Below, in pieces: positions 19,734 to 38,240 of a stretch of DNA of 64,000 bases. The translations under genes and the position numbers were made by a program. The stretch covers positions 638,362 through 702,361 of the forward strand of contig NZ_PZPO01000004.1 of the NCBI RefSeq assembly GCF_013306565.1, read 5' to 3'. How positions within the stretch are numbered: position 1 is the first letter of the stretch; each line of letters begins with the position of its first letter. The notes below the pieces were generated by a model. That model did not search any database. It was not told the DNA's origin and saw only the letters and a program-made list of their open reading frames with translations. The stretch comes from Hyphomicrobium sulfonivorans (GTDB lineage: Bacteria; Pseudomonadota; Alphaproteobacteria; Rhizobiales; Hyphomicrobiaceae).

Positions 19734-19798
19734 GAGAGCATTCCTTCCTTCTAAGTTCACATGATGCCAGGCGGAAGATCCGCTGGCTCGGATGCCGA

Positions 19799-20107
19799 TT
19801 AAAGCTTGATCTCGACGTCGACGCCTGCCGCCAAATCGAGTTTCATAAGCGCATCAACCGTCTGCGGCGTTGGATCGACAATGTCGAGCAACCGCTTATG
19901 CGTGCGCATCTCAAACTGATCGCGGCTCTTCTTGTCGACGTGCGGCGAACGGTTAACGGTGAACCGCTCGAACCGGGTCGGCAAGGGAATAGGCCCCCGC
20001 ACCTCAGCGCCTGTGCGCTTCGCCGTATTGACGATTTCCCGCGTCGAAGCATCAAGAATTCGATGATCGAAAGCCTTGAGCCTGATGCGAATATTCTGGC
20101 CGTTCAT
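19799..20107 (-). CDS. rpsJ: 30S ribosomal protein S10 (NusE)
   Basis: Small-subunit head protein and transcription antitermination partner of NusB and NusG. 102 residues; opens [18 protein letters not shown], followed by [21 protein letters not shown] chose the ATG at 20107; an upstream ATG at 20116 (three codons) is less usual. First gene of the S10 operon, 65 bases after tuf. Confidence 0.97.
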   Translation of the reverse strand: MNGQNIRIRLKAFDHRILDASTREIVNTAKRTGAEVRGPIPLPTRFERFTVNRSPHVDKKSRDQFEMRTHKRLLDIVDPTPQTVDALMKLDLAAGVDVEIKL

Positions 20108-20134
20108 GTCCCGCACTCTTTCAAAAGACGAGAA

Positions 20135-20154
20135 GCGCCCAATACGGTGGGCGC
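20135..20154 (-). terminator. Attenuator-like hairpin between tuf and rpsJ
   Basis: Stem GCGCCCA / TGGGCGC (20135-20141 and 20148-20154), loop of six, followed on the minus strand by TTCTCGTCTTTT. It looks like a weak rho-independent terminator in the 65-base gap separating the str operon from the S10 operon. It may allow partial read-through into rpsJ. Confidence 0.55.
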
Positions 20155-20172
20155 CCCTCCGCTCTCAAGCAA

Positions 20173-21363
20173 TTATTCGATGATCTGTGCGACGACGCCG
20201 GCGCCAACCGTACGGCCACCTTCACGGATAGCGAAGCGGAGCTTCTCTTCCATTGCGATCGGCGTGATCAGCTCGACATCAACGGTGATGTTGTCGCCCG
20301 GCATCACCATTTCCGTGCCTTCCGGCAGCGTGACAACACCGGTCACGTCCGTCGTACGGAAATAGAACTGAGGACGATAGTTCGTGAAGAACGGCGTGTG
20401 ACGGCCACCCTCTTCCTTGGTGAGGATGTAAGCCTCAGCCTTGAACTTCTTGTGCGGCTTAACAGTGCCCGGCTTGCACAGCACCTGGCCGCGCTCGACA
20501 GCTTCCTTGTCGATACCGCGCAGCAAGCAGCCGACGTTGTCGCCAGCCTGGCCCTGATCGAGCAGCTTGCGGAACATTTCGACGCCCGTGACCGTCGACT
20601 TCTGCGTGTCGCGGATGCCGACGATTTCGATTTCTTCGCCAACCTTGACGATGCCGCGCTCGATACGACCGGTAACAACGGTGCCGCGACCCGAGATCGA
20701 GAACACGTCTTCGATCGGCATAAGGAACGGAAGATCGATCGGGCGCTCAGGCTGCGGAATGTATTCGTCCACAGCATCCATCAGCTTGAGGATTGCTTCG
20801 CGGCCAATCTCAGGGCTCTTATCTTCCAGAGCCATCAGAGCCGAACCCTTGACGATCGGAATGTCATCGCCCGGGAACTGATACGAAGACAGCAGCTCGC
20901 GAACTTCCATCTCAACGAGTTCGATGAGCTCAGGATCGTCGACCATGTCAACTTTGTTCAGGAACACGACCAGTGCCGGAACGCCAACCTGACGGGCAAG
21001 CAGAATGTGCTCGCGAGTCTGCGGCATCGGGCCGTCGGCAGCCGAGCAAACCAGGATCGCGCCGTCCATCTGAGCTGCGCCGGTGATCATGTTCTTCACG
21101 TAGTCGGCGTGGCCTGGGCAGTCGACGTGAGCATAGTGGCGCTTGTCGGTCTCGTATTCGACGTGCGAGGTCGAAATCGTGATGCCGCGCTCGCGCTCTT
21201 CAGGAGCCTTGTCGATCTGATCGTAAGCCGAAAACTGTGCCTTACCCGATTCAGCGAGGACCTTGGTGATGGCAGCAGTCAGAGACGTCTTGCCATGGTC
21301 GACGTGGCCGATCGTCCCGATGTTGCAGTGCGGCTTGGTCCGCTCGAATTTTGACTTGGCCAT
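20173..21363 (-). CDS. tuf: Elongation factor Tu
   Basis: GTPase that delivers aminoacyl-tRNA to the ribosome, 396 residues. G motifs: [10 protein letters not shown] (G1), [12 protein letters not shown] (G3), NKVDMVDD (G4). Switch [16 protein letters not shown]. Opens [19 protein letters not shown] and ends [10 protein letters not shown]. Many proteobacteria carry a second tuf next to trnW-secE; here no tuf lies at that place within the window. Confidence 0.98.
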   Translation of the reverse strand: MAKSKFERTKPHCNIGTIGHVDHGKTSLTAAITKVLAESGKAQFSAYDQIDKAPEERERGITISTSHVEYETDKRHYAHVDCPGHADYVKNMITGAAQMDGAILVCSAADGPMPQTREHILLARQVGVPALVVFLNKVDMVDDPELIELVEMEVRELLSSYQFPGDDIPIVKGSALMALEDKSPEIGREAILKLMDAVDEYIPQPERPIDLPFLMPIEDVFSISGRGTVVTGRIERGIVKVGEEIEIVGIRDTQKSTVTGVEMFRKLLDQGQAGDNVGCLLRGIDKEAVERGQVLCKPGTVKPHKKFKAEAYILTKEEGGRHTPFFTNYRPQFYFRTTDVTGVVTLPEGTEMVMPGDNITVDVELITPIAMEEKLRFAIREGGRTVGAGVVAQIIE

Positions 21364-21456
21364 AGTGGCTCTCCACTTAAGTTGTCGGTCCCTAGGGAAA
21401 CCGGGTCTTAATCACTGCAGACGTGCTTCAGACACGTCCGATTGCTGAAGCCTTTA

Positions 21457-23547
21457 TCAGGCGTACTTCGCTTTCACCTCGTCTGCGACAGCGCGCGGCA
21501 CGTCCGCGTAGTGCGCAAACTGCATGGTGTAGGACGCGCGCCCCTGGCTCATCGAGCGAAGTTGGCTCACGTACCCGAACATGTTGGCGAGCGGGACATA
21601 AGCCCGGATCACCGTAGCGTTACCGCGCATCTCCTGATTACGGATCTGGCCGCGGCGGGAGTTGATATCACCGATAACGCTGCCAACAAAATCGCCGGGC
21701 GTCACCACTTCAACATCCATGACAGGCTCGAGCAGCTTGACGCCGGCCTTGTCAAAACCTTCCTTCAACGCAGCGCGAGAAGCGATTTCGAACGCGATCG
21801 CCGATGAGTCGACTTCGTGGAACGCGCCGTCAAACAGCGTGACCTTGGTGTCGACGATCGGGAAGCCGATCAGAACGCCGGAATCCCACACCGAGTTGAC
21901 GCCCTTTTCGACGCCCGGAATGTATTCCTTGGGAACGGAGCCGCCGATGATGTCAGCAGCGAACTCGTTACCCTTGCCGGTCTCGTTCGGCTCAATGCGG
22001 AACTTCACGCGAGCGAACTGACCGGTACCGCCGGTCTGCTTCTTGTGCGTGTAATCGACTTCGGTCGAACGAACCAGAGTCTCGCGATAGGCAACCTGCG
22101 GCGCACCAACGTTGGCATCAACACCGTGGGTACGGCGCAGAATGTCGACCTTGATGTCGAGATGCAGCTCACCCATGCCCTTAAGAATGGTCTCGCCAGA
22201 TTCCGGATCGACGGAGACGCGGAACGAAGGATCTTCAAGAGCCATGTTCGAAAGAACCATGGACATCTTTTCCTGATCGACCTTCGTCTTCGGCTCGATC
22301 TTCATTTCGATAACCGGAACCGGGAACTCCATCTTCTCAAGAAGAACGGGCTTCGCCGGATCGCACAGGGTTTCACCGGTGCGCGTGTCCTTAAGACCGG
22401 ACACAGCGACGATGTCGCCTGCGTATGCTTCCTTGATTTCTTCGCGGTCAGCGGCGTGCATCAGATACATGCGGCCAACGCGCTCTTTCTTGTCGCGCGT
22501 CGTGTTCGCAAGTGCCTGACCGCTCTGCAGCTTACCCGAGTAGATGCGGCAGAAGGTGATCGAGCCGACGTGCTCGAACGCCATGATCTTGAATGCCAGC
22601 AGCGACAGCGGCTCATCATCGGAAGGCTTGCGCAGCACCGGCTCGCCGGTCTTCGGATCCGTTCCGGTGAAAGCTTCGCGATCCGTAGGCGCAGGCAGGA
22701 AGTCAACAACAGCGTCGAGCAAAGGCTGCACGCCCTTGTTCTTGAACGCAGAGCCGCACATCATCGGATAGAAAGCGGTCGTGATGGTGCCCTTGCGGAT
22801 CAGCTTGCGGATCGTCGCCTCGTCCGGCTCATTGCCTTCGAGGTACGCTTCCATCGCAGCATCGTCCATCTCGACGATCGCTTCGATCATAGCCGCGCGG
22901 AATTCTTCAGCCTTAGCCTGAAGATCAGCCGGGACGTCCGTCTCGACCATCTTCGCATCCTTGACGTCGCCTTCCCAGACGTACGCCTTCATGCGGATAA
23001 GATCGACGACGCCGGCAAAGTCATTCTCTGCACCGATCGGAATCTGGATCGGAACAGGCTTTGCGCCCAGCTTTTCCTTGATGTCCTCGACGCACATGAA
23101 GAAGTCGGCGCCGGTCTTGTCCATCTTGTTGGCGAAGATGATCCGCGGCACGCCATACTTGTCGCCCTGGCGCCACACCGTCTCGGTCTGCGGCTCAACG
23201 CCCTGGTTCGAGTCCAGCACGCAAACGGCGCCGTCGAGCACACGCAGCGAACGCTCAACTTCAATCGTGAAGTCAACGTGGCCTGGAGTGTCGATGATGT
23301 TCAGACGGTGGTTGGTGCCGTCGCGCCCCTTCCAGAAGCACGTCGTGGCAGCGGACGTGATCGTGATTCCGCGCTCAGCTTCCTGATCCATGAAGTCCAT
23401 GGTCGAGGCGCCGTCGTGCGTTTCACCGATCTTATAGTTACGGCCGGTGAAGTACAGGATCCGCTCAGTCGTAGTGGTCTTGCCAGCATCAATGTGAGCC
23501 ATGATGCCAAAGTTGCGGTAATCCTTGATCGCGTATTCGCGTGCCAT
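21457..23547 (-). CDS. fusA: Elongation factor G
   Basis: Translocation GTPase, 696 residues. P-loop [19 protein letters not shown], switch [28 protein letters not shown], then domains II to V ending with [15 protein letters not shown]. Lies between rpsG and tuf in the str operon. No interruption or unusual substitution was seen. Confidence 0.98.
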   Translation of the reverse strand: MAREYAIKDYRNFGIMAHIDAGKTTTTERILYFTGRNYKIGETHDGASTMDFMDQEAERGITITSAATTCFWKGRDGTNHRLNIIDTPGHVDFTIEVERSLRVLDGAVCVLDSNQGVEPQTETVWRQGDKYGVPRIIFANKMDKTGADFFMCVEDIKEKLGAKPVPIQIPIGAENDFAGVVDLIRMKAYVWEGDVKDAKMVETDVPADLQAKAEEFRAAMIEAIVEMDDAAMEAYLEGNEPDEATIRKLIRKGTITTAFYPMMCGSAFKNKGVQPLLDAVVDFLPAPTDREAFTGTDPKTGEPVLRKPSDDEPLSLLAFKIMAFEHVGSITFCRIYSGKLQSGQALANTTRDKKERVGRMYLMHAADREEIKEAYAGDIVAVSGLKDTRTGETLCDPAKPVLLEKMEFPVPVIEMKIEPKTKVDQEKMSMVLSNMALEDPSFRVSVDPESGETILKGMGELHLDIKVDILRRTHGVDANVGAPQVAYRETLVRSTEVDYTHKKQTGGTGQFARVKFRIEPNETGKGNEFAADIIGGSVPKEYIPGVEKGVNSVWDSGVLIGFPIVDTKVTLFDGAFHEVDSSAIAFEIASRAALKEGFDKAGVKLLEPVMDVEVVTPGDFVGSVIGDINSRRGQIRNQEMRGNATVIRAYVPLANMFGYVSQLRSMSQGRASYTMQFAHYADVPRAVADEVKAKYA

Positions 23548-23571
23548 TTTATTCGCGCTCCGGTCCGATCA

Positions 23572-24042
23572 TCACCAGCGATAATGAGAGAAGGCCCGAT
23601 TGGCCTCTGCCATCTTATGAGTGTCTTCGCGCTTCTTGACAGCTGCGCCGCGATTGCTGGCAGCATCGAGAAGCTCACCCGACAGCCGGTCGACCATCGT
23701 GTTTTCGTTGCGTGCACGAGCAGCGGTGATCAGCCAACGGATGGCAAGCGCCTGGCGACGCTCAGGACGAACCTCAACCGGAACCTGATACGTTGCACCA
23801 CCTACGCGACGCGAACGAACCTCAACCGCAGGCATCACGTTATCAAGAGCGGAACGGAACAACTGAACCGGATCCGATTTGGCCTTCTGTTCCATGCGCT
23901 CGAACGCACCGTAAACGATACGCTCGGCTACGGACTTCTTGCCCTGCTCCATCACCGCGTTCATGAACTTGGAGATGACTACATCTCCGAACTTCGGATC
24001 CGGATTGACGACGCGCTTTTCTGCACTGTGACGACGGGACAT
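23572..24042 (-). CDS. rpsG: 30S ribosomal protein S7
   Basis: Initiates assembly of the small-subunit head and lines the E site. 156 residues; opens [20 protein letters not shown], followed by [21 protein letters not shown] and the C-terminal [11 protein letters not shown]. In E. coli S7 also represses the str operon. Confidence 0.98.
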   Translation of the reverse strand: MSRRHSAEKRVVNPDPKFGDVVISKFMNAVMEQGKKSVAERIVYGAFERMEQKAKSDPVQLFRSALDNVMPAVEVRSRRVGGATYQVPVEVRPERRQALAIRWLITAARARNENTMVDRLSGELLDAASNRGAAVKKREDTHKMAEANRAFSHYRW

Positions 24043-24134
24043 CGTTGCTCAGCCCTTCGCTGCAATTCTTTCGATAACAACAGGACGACACCGCCCCGCC
24101 TCCCCGCACTCCGCGGGACAGACCGCCGAAGCGA

Positions 24135-24506
24135 TCACTTAGGCCGCTTGGCGCCGTACTTCGAGCGGCGCTGCCTACGATCGGCAACACCCTGCGTATC
24201 GAGCACGCCACGGACGATATGGTAACGAACACCGGGAAGATCCTTCACGCGGCCGCCGCGGATAAGAACCACGGAGTGCTCCTGAAGGTTATGGCCTTCA
24301 CCGGGGATGTAGCCGATCACCTCATAACCGTTGGTGAGGCGAATCTTGGCCACCTTACGAAGAGCCGAGTTAGGCTTCTTCGGCGTCGTGGTGTAGACGC
24401 GAGTACATACGCCGCGCTTCTGCGGGCACGCCTCCATGTGGCGCGACTTCTCGCGGTATGTCTTCTGCGTCCGGGGCTTCCGGATCAACTGCTGTATCGT
24501 CGGCAT
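24135..24506 (-). CDS. rpsL: 30S ribosomal protein S12
   Basis: Decoding-centre protein, 123 residues. Opens [12 protein letters not shown]. The streptomycin-resistance positions are wild type: lysine in [15 protein letters not shown] (about residue 43) and in [14 protein letters not shown] (about residue 88). It is the first gene of the str operon; the promoter at 24744-24772 lies about 240 bases upstream. Confidence 0.98.
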   Translation of the reverse strand: MPTIQQLIRKPRTQKTYREKSRHMEACPQKRGVCTRVYTTTPKKPNSALRKVAKIRLTNGYEVIGYIPGEGHNLQEHSVVLIRGGRVKDLPGVRYHIVRGVLDTQGVADRRQRRSKYGAKRPK

Positions 24507-24743
24507 GCGCCTCTTCCGTCCACGTTGCTTGGTTGACGTCGATGCGCCAAACCGAGCCTGCCAAGCTCACTTCCTAGAAAGGAAGCGGGCCCGGCACTAA
24601 AAACCAGAGGATCGTGCCGCCCTTCCAGGCTGCAGATCATGGTCCGAATATGTCCTCTGCTTTGCGACGATAGCGTTTAGGTCCGGACGTCCAACCAGAG
24701 GGGACGATGTAATGACCTACGGCCTACCGTGAGAGTGGGGTGA

Positions 24744-24772
24744 CCTATATACAGCTCGCTGAATCTGGTCAA
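24744..24772 (-). promoter_or_regulatory. Sigma70-type promoter of the str operon
   Basis: On the minus strand TTGACC (complement of 24767-24772) and TATAGG (complement of 24744-24749) are separated by exactly 17 bases. It lies between the rpoC terminator and rpsL and points towards rpsL, leaving a leader of roughly 230 bases. The rest of the 24507-24860 gap shows no gene. Confidence 0.7.
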
Positions 24773-24852
24773 CACCTACAACCCTATCAAAGCGACAATT
24801 TTTTACGCGAATGCGCCAATGGATGAAATGACGCGGGTTCAATGCGCTTTGA

Positions 24853-24889
24853 AAAACGAAAAAGCGCGGACACCGGGGCGTCCGCGCTT
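24853..24889 (-). terminator. Rho-independent terminator after rpoC
   Basis: Perfect 10-base-pair stem AAGCGCGGAC / GTCCGCGCTT (24862-24871 and 24880-24889) with an eight-base loop. On the minus strand it is followed by TTTCGTTTTTC. It lies 22 bases past the rpoC stop and separates the rpoBC unit from the str operon. Confidence 0.92.
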
Positions 24890-24911
24890 CATTTAACGGA
24901 GTTTAAACGGC

Positions 24912-29135
<4,224 letters not shown>

Positions 29136-29313
29136 CCGTCTCTCCATTCGGGGCGCGTGGCGGCCTTCGCCCCGTGTCAGGCTTGCAAGGACCGATCGCG
29201 ACGATCCTCACGCAAAACGGGCCCAGTGCGTCTGTGAGCCCTCGGAATTCCTGCGCACCCGTGAAGCGCGCTGTCCGGGGCCGTTTCCAGCCCCGGACTT
29301 AAACGTCAATCGC

Positions 29314-33489
<4,176 letters not shown>

Positions 33490-33662
33490 TTTCGCTCCTT
33501 GTAATCTGCGCAGGTGACGGCCCGCGCGACTGCTGCCTTCACGGCGAGGGCCGCCAACCCTCGCTTCAGCCTGGAAACGGCTCACCGGAGGGCCCGTTTG
33601 GAGGTGGCACAACCCCCAAAAAGACCCTCCGGAGAGACGTCCGTCAGACCGTTGGCGCGGAC

Positions 33663-33702
33663 GGCGAGAGGGAGGAAAAGCTCGGAGAGCTTACCTCTCG
33701 CC
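33663..33702 (-). promoter_or_regulatory. Long hairpin in the rplL-rpoB gap, candidate attenuator/processing site
   Basis: Outer stem GGCGAGAG / CTCTCGCC (33663-33670 and 33695-33702) encloses a second stem AAGCTC / GAGCTT (33678-33683 and 33687-33692). It lies just downstream of rplL on the minus strand, where E. coli has an attenuator and an RNase III site that lower rpoBC expression relative to rplJL. Confidence 0.5.
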
Positions 33703-33721
33703 GCCCGTTGCCGAACGTGTC

Positions 33722-34093
<372 letters not shown>

Positions 34094-34189
34094 GTTGTAG
34101 TTCCTTCGGTTTGAACCAATAAACTGTTGCAGTCTTTCGACATGCGATGTCTGTGACGTCGTGGCGCCCTGAGGGCGCCGCCCTTGCCT

Positions 34190-34738
34190 TTAAGCGGCTT
34201 CGCCTTGGGCTGCCTTCGCCTGGACAACTCGGGCGAGCTGTGCACCCGGCTCCATGATCGTGCGGGCGATCTTCGTCGCCGGCGCGTTGAGGAGACCGAT
34301 GAGCGTTGCTCTGAGTTCGTCCAGAGATGGCAGTTCGGCGAGCGCTTTGACGGCGTTCGCATCAAGGACCGTGTCACCCATTGCGCCGCCGAGAATGACC
34401 AGCTTGTCATTCCCCTTGGCATAGGTGACGGAAGCCTTCGCAGCAGCGATCGGATCTTCCGAGTAGGCAATGATGGTCTGCCCCTTGAAGAGATCCGAGA
34501 TCGTCTCGTACGAAGTATCCTTGACAGCGAGCTTCGCCAGCCGGTTCTTGGCCACCTTGACCTTACCGCCAGCTTCTTTCACGCGCTGGCGATAGTCAGT
34601 CAGTTGGGCGACCGTCATCCCGGCATAGTGGGCGACAACAACCAGCCCCGTGTCTTTCAACACGGTGTTGAGCGTCGTCACGAGCTCACTTTTCGCGGCT
34701 CTATCCACCTGCTCACTCCAGTTTACGGACCGGCTCAT
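34190..34738 (-). CDS. rplJ: 50S ribosomal protein L10
   Basis: Stalk base protein that carries the L7/L12 dimers, 182 residues. Family features are [36 protein letters not shown] and the C-terminal helix that binds L12. The ATG at 34738 gives a conventional start; the open frame extends further but lacks similarity. Preceded by a 340-base leader with the L10 regulatory element. Confidence 0.97.
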   Translation of the reverse strand: MSRSVNWSEQVDRAAKSELVTTLNTVLKDTGLVVVAHYAGMTVAQLTDYRQRVKEAGGKVKVAKNRLAKLAVKDTSYETISDLFKGQTIIAYSEDPIAAAKASVTYAKGNDKLVILGGAMGDTVLDANAVKALAELPSLDELRATLIGLLNAPATKIARTIMEPGAQLARVVQAKAAQGEAA

Positions 34739-34888
34739 CGCCGTCCCGCGGGTTGCACCTTGCCGCCGACCGGGCTCACCCGGATGCGGCGACGCTAGTT
34801 CTGTCCAACCGCGCGCCTGCGAGAGCGGCACGGTGCTGACCCAGGTTCAAACCGGCTTGCTTCCCCTTGTGGAGAAAAACGAAACCGG

Positions 34889-34966
34889 GTCGCTCCTGTC
34901 TCATGCGGGCCCCTTTTTGGACTTAAGCCATCACTCCAAAGGCGTGACGGCACCCACAGTCTCGGA
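34889..34966 (-). ncRNA. Ribosomal protein L10 leader (autogenous control element)
   Basis: In the 340-base gap between rplA and rplJ the transcript contains GACTGTGGGTGCC (complement ending near 34962) and, further on, CTTAAGTCC, then GGGCCCGCATGAGACAGGAG. This arrangement is the pattern of the L10(L12)4-binding leader that represses rplJL translation in proteobacteria. I recognise it by memory of the family and not by a covariance search. The bases between the leader and the rplJ start, and those between rplA and the leader, show no gene. Confidence 0.7.
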
Positions 34967-35078
34967 CAGTACTTCCGGAAATAGCCCGCCCCGCCCAACG
35001 TGAAGCTGGACGGGATCGGGCTCTAATCCGGCATCAAGCGCCACCCGAAGGTGACGCCCGAATTCTCTTGGCCTCGCC

Positions 35079-35831
35079 CTACGCGAGCGGCTGACCGCCG
35101 CCAAGGCTGGCGGAATCAACCTTGATGCCGGGGCCCATCGACGAGCTGACCGACACGCGCTTTACGTAGGTGCCCTTAGCGCCGGTCGGCTTAGCCTTGA
35201 CCACCGCATCGACCAGCGCCTTGATGTTCTCCACCAGAGCGTCATCGCTGAAGCTGACCTTGCCAACGCCGACCTGAACGATGCCGCCGGACTTGTCGGC
35301 GCGGAACTCGACCGAGCCGCCCTTGGCACCAGCAACTGCACCAGCCACGTCCATCGTCACCGTGCCGACGCGCGGATTCGGCATCAGGCCGCGCGGACCC
35401 AGCACCTTACCGAGGCGACCGACAACACCCATCATGTCGGGCGTCGCGATGCAGCGATCGAAGTTGATCACGCCCTTGGCGACCTGCTCAGCGAGATCGT
35501 CAGCGCCAACCACATCGGCACCGGCTGCCTTCGCCTCTTCGGCCTTTGCACCCTTGGCGAACACGCCAACGCGCACCGTACGGCCAGAGCCGTTCGGCAG
35601 GCTGCAGACGCCACGCACGATCTGATCGGCGTGCTTGGAATCAACACCAAGGTTGATTGCGATCTCAACCGTCTCGTCGAACTTCGCCTTGGCGCGTTCC
35701 TTGAGCAGCTTGATCGCCTCTTCGATCGCATAGAACTTGTTGCGATCATAACCCTTGACGGCTTCCGCCATGCGCTTGCCACCGGCAGCGCGGGCTTCCT
35801 TGATGACTTCGGGGCTTACCTTAGCTGACAT
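35079..35831 (-). CDS. rplA: 50S ribosomal protein L1
   Basis: L1-stalk protein and, in E. coli, translational repressor of the rplK-rplA mRNA. 250 residues, about 15 longer than usual at the N-terminus. Family segments are [58 protein letters not shown] and [18 protein letters not shown]. Five bases separate it from rplK. Confidence 0.97.
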   Translation of the reverse strand: MSAKVSPEVIKEARAAGGKRMAEAVKGYDRNKFYAIEEAIKLLKERAKAKFDETVEIAINLGVDSKHADQIVRGVCSLPNGSGRTVRVGVFAKGAKAEEAKAAGADVVGADDLAEQVAKGVINFDRCIATPDMMGVVGRLGKVLGPRGLMPNPRVGTVTMDVAGAVAGAKGGSVEFRADKSGGIVQVGVGKVSFSDDALVENIKALVDAVVKAKPTGAKGTYVKRVSVSSSMGPGIKVDSASLGGGQPLA

Positions 35832-35836
35832 CGCCT

Positions 35837-36283
35837 TTACTCCTTCACCTGGAGGCCCATGGAACGGGCGGAGCCGGCGATCGTCTTGGCCGCGGCCTCG
35901 ATGTCGTCCGTGTTCATATCCTTCAGCTTCACCTTCGCAATTTCGCGAAGCTGATCCATCGTGATGGAGCCGGCGACGTCACGGCCAGGGTTCTTGGAAC
36001 CCGAACCCGGCTTGCCGGTCGCCTTCATGCCAACAGCCTTCTTGATGAGGAACGTTGCAGGAGGCGTCTTCATCACAAAAGTGAAAGAGCGGTCGGAATA
36101 GACCGTAATCTTCACCGGGATGGGCGTACCCTGCTCCAGGTCCTTGGTCTTGGCGTTGAACGACTTGCAGAATTCCATAATGTTGACGCCGCGCTGACCG
36201 AGCGCGGGACCAATAGGCGGCGAGGGATTAGCCGCCCCCGCCGGCACCTGCAAGTTGATATAACCGTCGATTTTCTTTGCCAT
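35837..36283 (-). CDS. rplK: 50S ribosomal protein L11
   Basis: GTPase-centre protein at the L7/L12 stalk base, 148 residues. N-terminal domain with the thiostrepton-related proline helix ([19 protein letters not shown]) and C-terminal rRNA-binding domain ([20 protein letters not shown]). The ATG at 36283 gives the usual N-terminus [15 protein letters not shown]. Confidence 0.98.
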   Translation of the reverse strand: MAKKIDGYINLQVPAGAANPSPPIGPALGQRGVNIMEFCKSFNAKTKDLEQGTPIPVKITVYSDRSFTFVMKTPPATFLIKKAVGMKATGKPGSGSKNPGRDVAGSITMDQLREIAKVKLKDMNTDDIEAAAKTIAGSARSMGLQVKE

Positions 36284-36353
36284 GGTATCCCCTAGCACTT
36301 GACGGGAAGGGGCATTCCTTCCCAGGGTTAGCGGTGCGACGAGCCTGCCGGCT

Positions 36354-36376
36354 CTCCCGCGGTTTACCGCAGGGAG
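36354..36376 (-). promoter_or_regulatory. Hairpin in the nusG-rplK leader, candidate L1-binding site
   Basis: CTCCC-GCGG / CCGC-GGGAG with a TTTA loop and one bulged base, 71 bases upstream of the rplK start, in a 258-base gap without genes. In E. coli L1 binds the rplK leader through a similar stem. Whether this one does is inference. Confidence 0.35.
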
Positions 36377-36541
36377 GCCCCGTGAGAGGCTGTCCTTGCG
36401 GGTTGGAACGGATAGACAATTTGGCCATCCGCCCGAAATTCAATTGACCGATCAAACGCTTCCAGCTGCAGAAACGTCACCGGCCATCAACAGCGCATAA
36501 CCCGACCACGCTCTGGGCGTAGCCGGGCAAAACACAAGCGC

Positions 36542-37078
36542 TTAACCTGCCACCTTCTCGACCTGGCCGAACTCCAGCTCGACAGGCGTCGGACGGCCGA
36601 AAATCGAAACGGCCACCTTGAGGCGTGAACGCTCCTCGTCCACTTCCTCCACGTGCCCCTGGAAAGAGGCAAACGGACCGTCGGCAACCTTGACCTGCTC
36701 GCCAACCTCGAAGGTGATCGACGGCTTGGGACGCTCCACGCCTTCCTTCACCTGATTGACGATGCGCATGGCCTCGTCCTCAGAGATTGGCATAGGGCGA
36801 TTTTCTGCGCCAAGGAACCCAGTAACCTTAGGCGTATTCTTGATCAAAAGAAACGCCGGGTCCGTCATTTCCATCTTGACCAGCACGTAGCCAGGCAGAA
36901 ACTTGCGCTCAGCCTGAACCTTGCGACCGCGCTTGACCTCGATGATTTCCTCAGTCGGAACCAGAACTTCCTCGAAGAGGTCGTCCAGCCCGGCCGCCTT
37001 GGCACGCTCGCGGATCGACTCCGCCACCTTCCGTTCAAAGTTGGTGTACGCGTGCACGATATACCAGCGCTTCGCCAT
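36542..37078 (-). CDS. nusG: Transcription termination/antitermination factor NusG
   Basis: RNA polymerase-binding elongation factor, 178 residues. The N-terminal NGN domain opens [20 protein letters not shown] and contains [13 protein letters not shown]; the C-terminal KOW domain reads [18 protein letters not shown]. The ATG at 37078 is the family start; 14 further upstream codons are open but not family-like. Sixty-two bases after secE. Confidence 0.98.
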   Translation of the reverse strand: MAKRWYIVHAYTNFERKVAESIRERAKAAGLDDLFEEVLVPTEEIIEVKRGRKVQAERKFLPGYVLVKMEMTDPAFLLIKNTPKVTGFLGAENRPMPISEDEAMRIVNQVKEGVERPKPSITFEVGEQVKVADGPFASFQGHVEEVDEERSRLKVAVSIFGRPTPVELEFGQVEKVAG

Positions 37079-37140
37079 AGCCGCTCTTTCAGGGCGCGTT
37101 TGCGCAAATTCAGTGGACACTAGCTCTCACCGCTCCGGCG

Positions 37141-37335
37141 TTAACGCCCGCCCAGCACGAGCTGAACCAACCAACCGATGACCTGATCCGTAACAAGAAA
37201 AAAGACGGCGGCCAAACTGACCATTATAAGAACCATAATGGTTGTGATCCAGACCTCTTTCCAGGTCGGCCAAGTAACCTTGGAAACTTCCTGGCGAACT
37301 TCCTGAATAAACTGGACCGGGTTATATTTGGCCAT
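37141..37335 (-). CDS. secE: Preprotein translocase subunit SecE
   Basis: Small essential translocon subunit, 64 residues with one C-terminal membrane segment. The conserved cytosolic motif FIQEVRQEVSKVTWPTWKEV leads into the membrane helix IMVLIMVSLAAVFFLVTDQV. The ATG at 37335 is preceded by GGGAAAG. The short single-helix form is typical outside the enterobacteria. Confidence 0.97.
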   Translation of the reverse strand: MAKYNPVQFIQEVRQEVSKVTWPTWKEVWITTIMVLIMVSLAAVFFLVTDQVIGWLVQLVLGGR

Positions 37336-37433
37336 CAATTCAACTTTCCCGGGCATCATGTGACAACCTGACGCACGCTAGCGTCGGCCGTTTGGACCAT
37401 CCGACGCCCGCGCCGCGAATGTATCCATGTATC

Positions 37434-37509
37434 TGGCAGGGGCGGAGGGTCTCGAACCCCCAACCTTCGGTTTTGGAGACCGACGCTCTACCAATTGAGC
37501 TACACCCCT
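37434..37509 (-). tRNA. trnW: tRNA-Trp (anticodon CCA)
   Basis: Seventy-six bases including an encoded CCA. Acceptor AGGGGTG pairs with the complement at 37438-37444; D arm GCTC...GAGC; anticodon loop centred on CCA within GGTCTCCAAAACC; T arm GGTTCGAACC. It precedes secE-nusG, the usual proteobacterial arrangement. Confidence 0.98.
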
Positions 37510-37551
37510 ATTTTGCTGGGAAAGCGCGCGCTAATCCCCGCAAGGCCGGCA

Positions 37552-37580
37552 TACTTAGCCGAACTTTTTGCCTTTGTCAC
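37552..37580 (-). promoter_or_regulatory. Promoter for trnW-secE-nusG, overlapping a palindrome
   Basis: On the minus strand GTGACA (complement of 37575-37580), a 17-base spacer and TAAGTA (complement of 37552-37557), followed 43 bases later by the tRNA 5' end. The -35 element overlaps a perfect palindrome GTCACT-TGCT-AGTGAC at 37576-37591, which could be an operator or a coincidence. Confidence 0.5.
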
Positions 37581-37666
37581 TTGCTAGTGACGCAATTGCC
37601 TCCCCAAGAGGCGCAAGTGCCTCACCCGGGTGGCTAAAATTGCCAGAAGCCCGCACGCTCAGCGTG

Positions 37667-37987
37667 CTAAACAGGCTCAACCACAACCGCTGTGCCGTAC
37701 GCCAGAACCTCCGTGACCGCCGAAGCAATCTCGTTAGCATCGTAACGCATGGCGAGAATCGCGTTGGCGCCGCGCTCCTCAGCCTGACGGACAAGCTGGT
37801 CGAATGCCTCCTGACGGGCCTCCTCAGCCAGTTTTGTATACAGCGAGATGTGGCCGCCGAAAAGTATCTGAATCGAAGCGCCAATATTGCCGACCACGCT
37901 GCGCGAACGCACCGTCAAGCCGCGTACCATGCCCAGATGCTTAACGACCCTGTATCCCGACAGGTCGTTCGTCGTCACGATCAGCAT
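37667..37987 (-). CDS. YbjQ/UPF0145-family protein
   Basis: 106-residue protein of the YbjQ (UPF0145) family, whose members form pentamers and have been described as putative heavy-metal-binding proteins without a settled function. Visible family parts are MLIVTTNDLSGYRV, VRSRSVVGNIGASIQILFGG, the conserved ARQEAFDQLVRQAEERGANA and AILAMRYDAN. The ATG at 37987 has a perfect AAGGAGGT six bases upstream, so the ten residues open upstream of it are not used. It stands alone between trnW and the autotransporter. Confidence 0.88.
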   Translation of the reverse strand: MLIVTTNDLSGYRVVKHLGMVRGLTVRSRSVVGNIGASIQILFGGHISLYTKLAEEARQEAFDQLVRQAEERGANAILAMRYDANEIASAVTEVLAYGTAVVVEPV

Positions 37988-38137
37988 TCGCACCTCCTTG
38001 GTCGTCGGATTGGCCACCCACCCGGACGACCATCACCTAATCCGATATGGGTGCGCCAGCAGAAATCGGGCATCATGAGAGCAAGCCGGAAAGACGCTTG
38101 CGCCTCGGCCCAAATGCGCGTCGCGGGCAACTGCGGC

Positions 38138-38163
38138 CGACCATCGGTTTACAAAACCGCTGC
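38138..38163 (-). pseudogene. tRNA-Thr(UGU)-like remnant
   Basis: The minus strand reads GCAGCGGTTTTGTAAACCGA followed by TGGTCG, which is the anticodon arm and variable loop of an alphaproteobacterial tRNA-Thr with anticodon TGT. Flanking bases cannot form a D arm, T arm or acceptor stem, so it is not a working gene. It may be the scar of an old integration or duplication event. Confidence 0.4.
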
Positions 38164-38203
38164 ACTGTAAGTCGTGGAGATTGCAGCACGGGTGCAGCGC
38201 AGA

Positions 38204-38230
38204 GCGGGAAGACGTGGGCCGCCTTCCCGC
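38204..38230. terminator. Inverted repeat after the autotransporter gene
   Basis: Arms GCGGGAAG and CTTCCCGC (38204-38211 and 38223-38230) lie ten bases past the autotransporter stop. No T-run follows, so this is only a possible terminator. The remainder of the 253 bases between ybjQ and the autotransporter shows no gene. Confidence 0.4.
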
Positions 38231-38240
38231 TGCATTCACA

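Noticed and set aside
38138..38163. A working tRNA-Thr gene
   Set aside because: Only the anticodon arm and variable loop match; the D arm, T arm and acceptor stem are absent.
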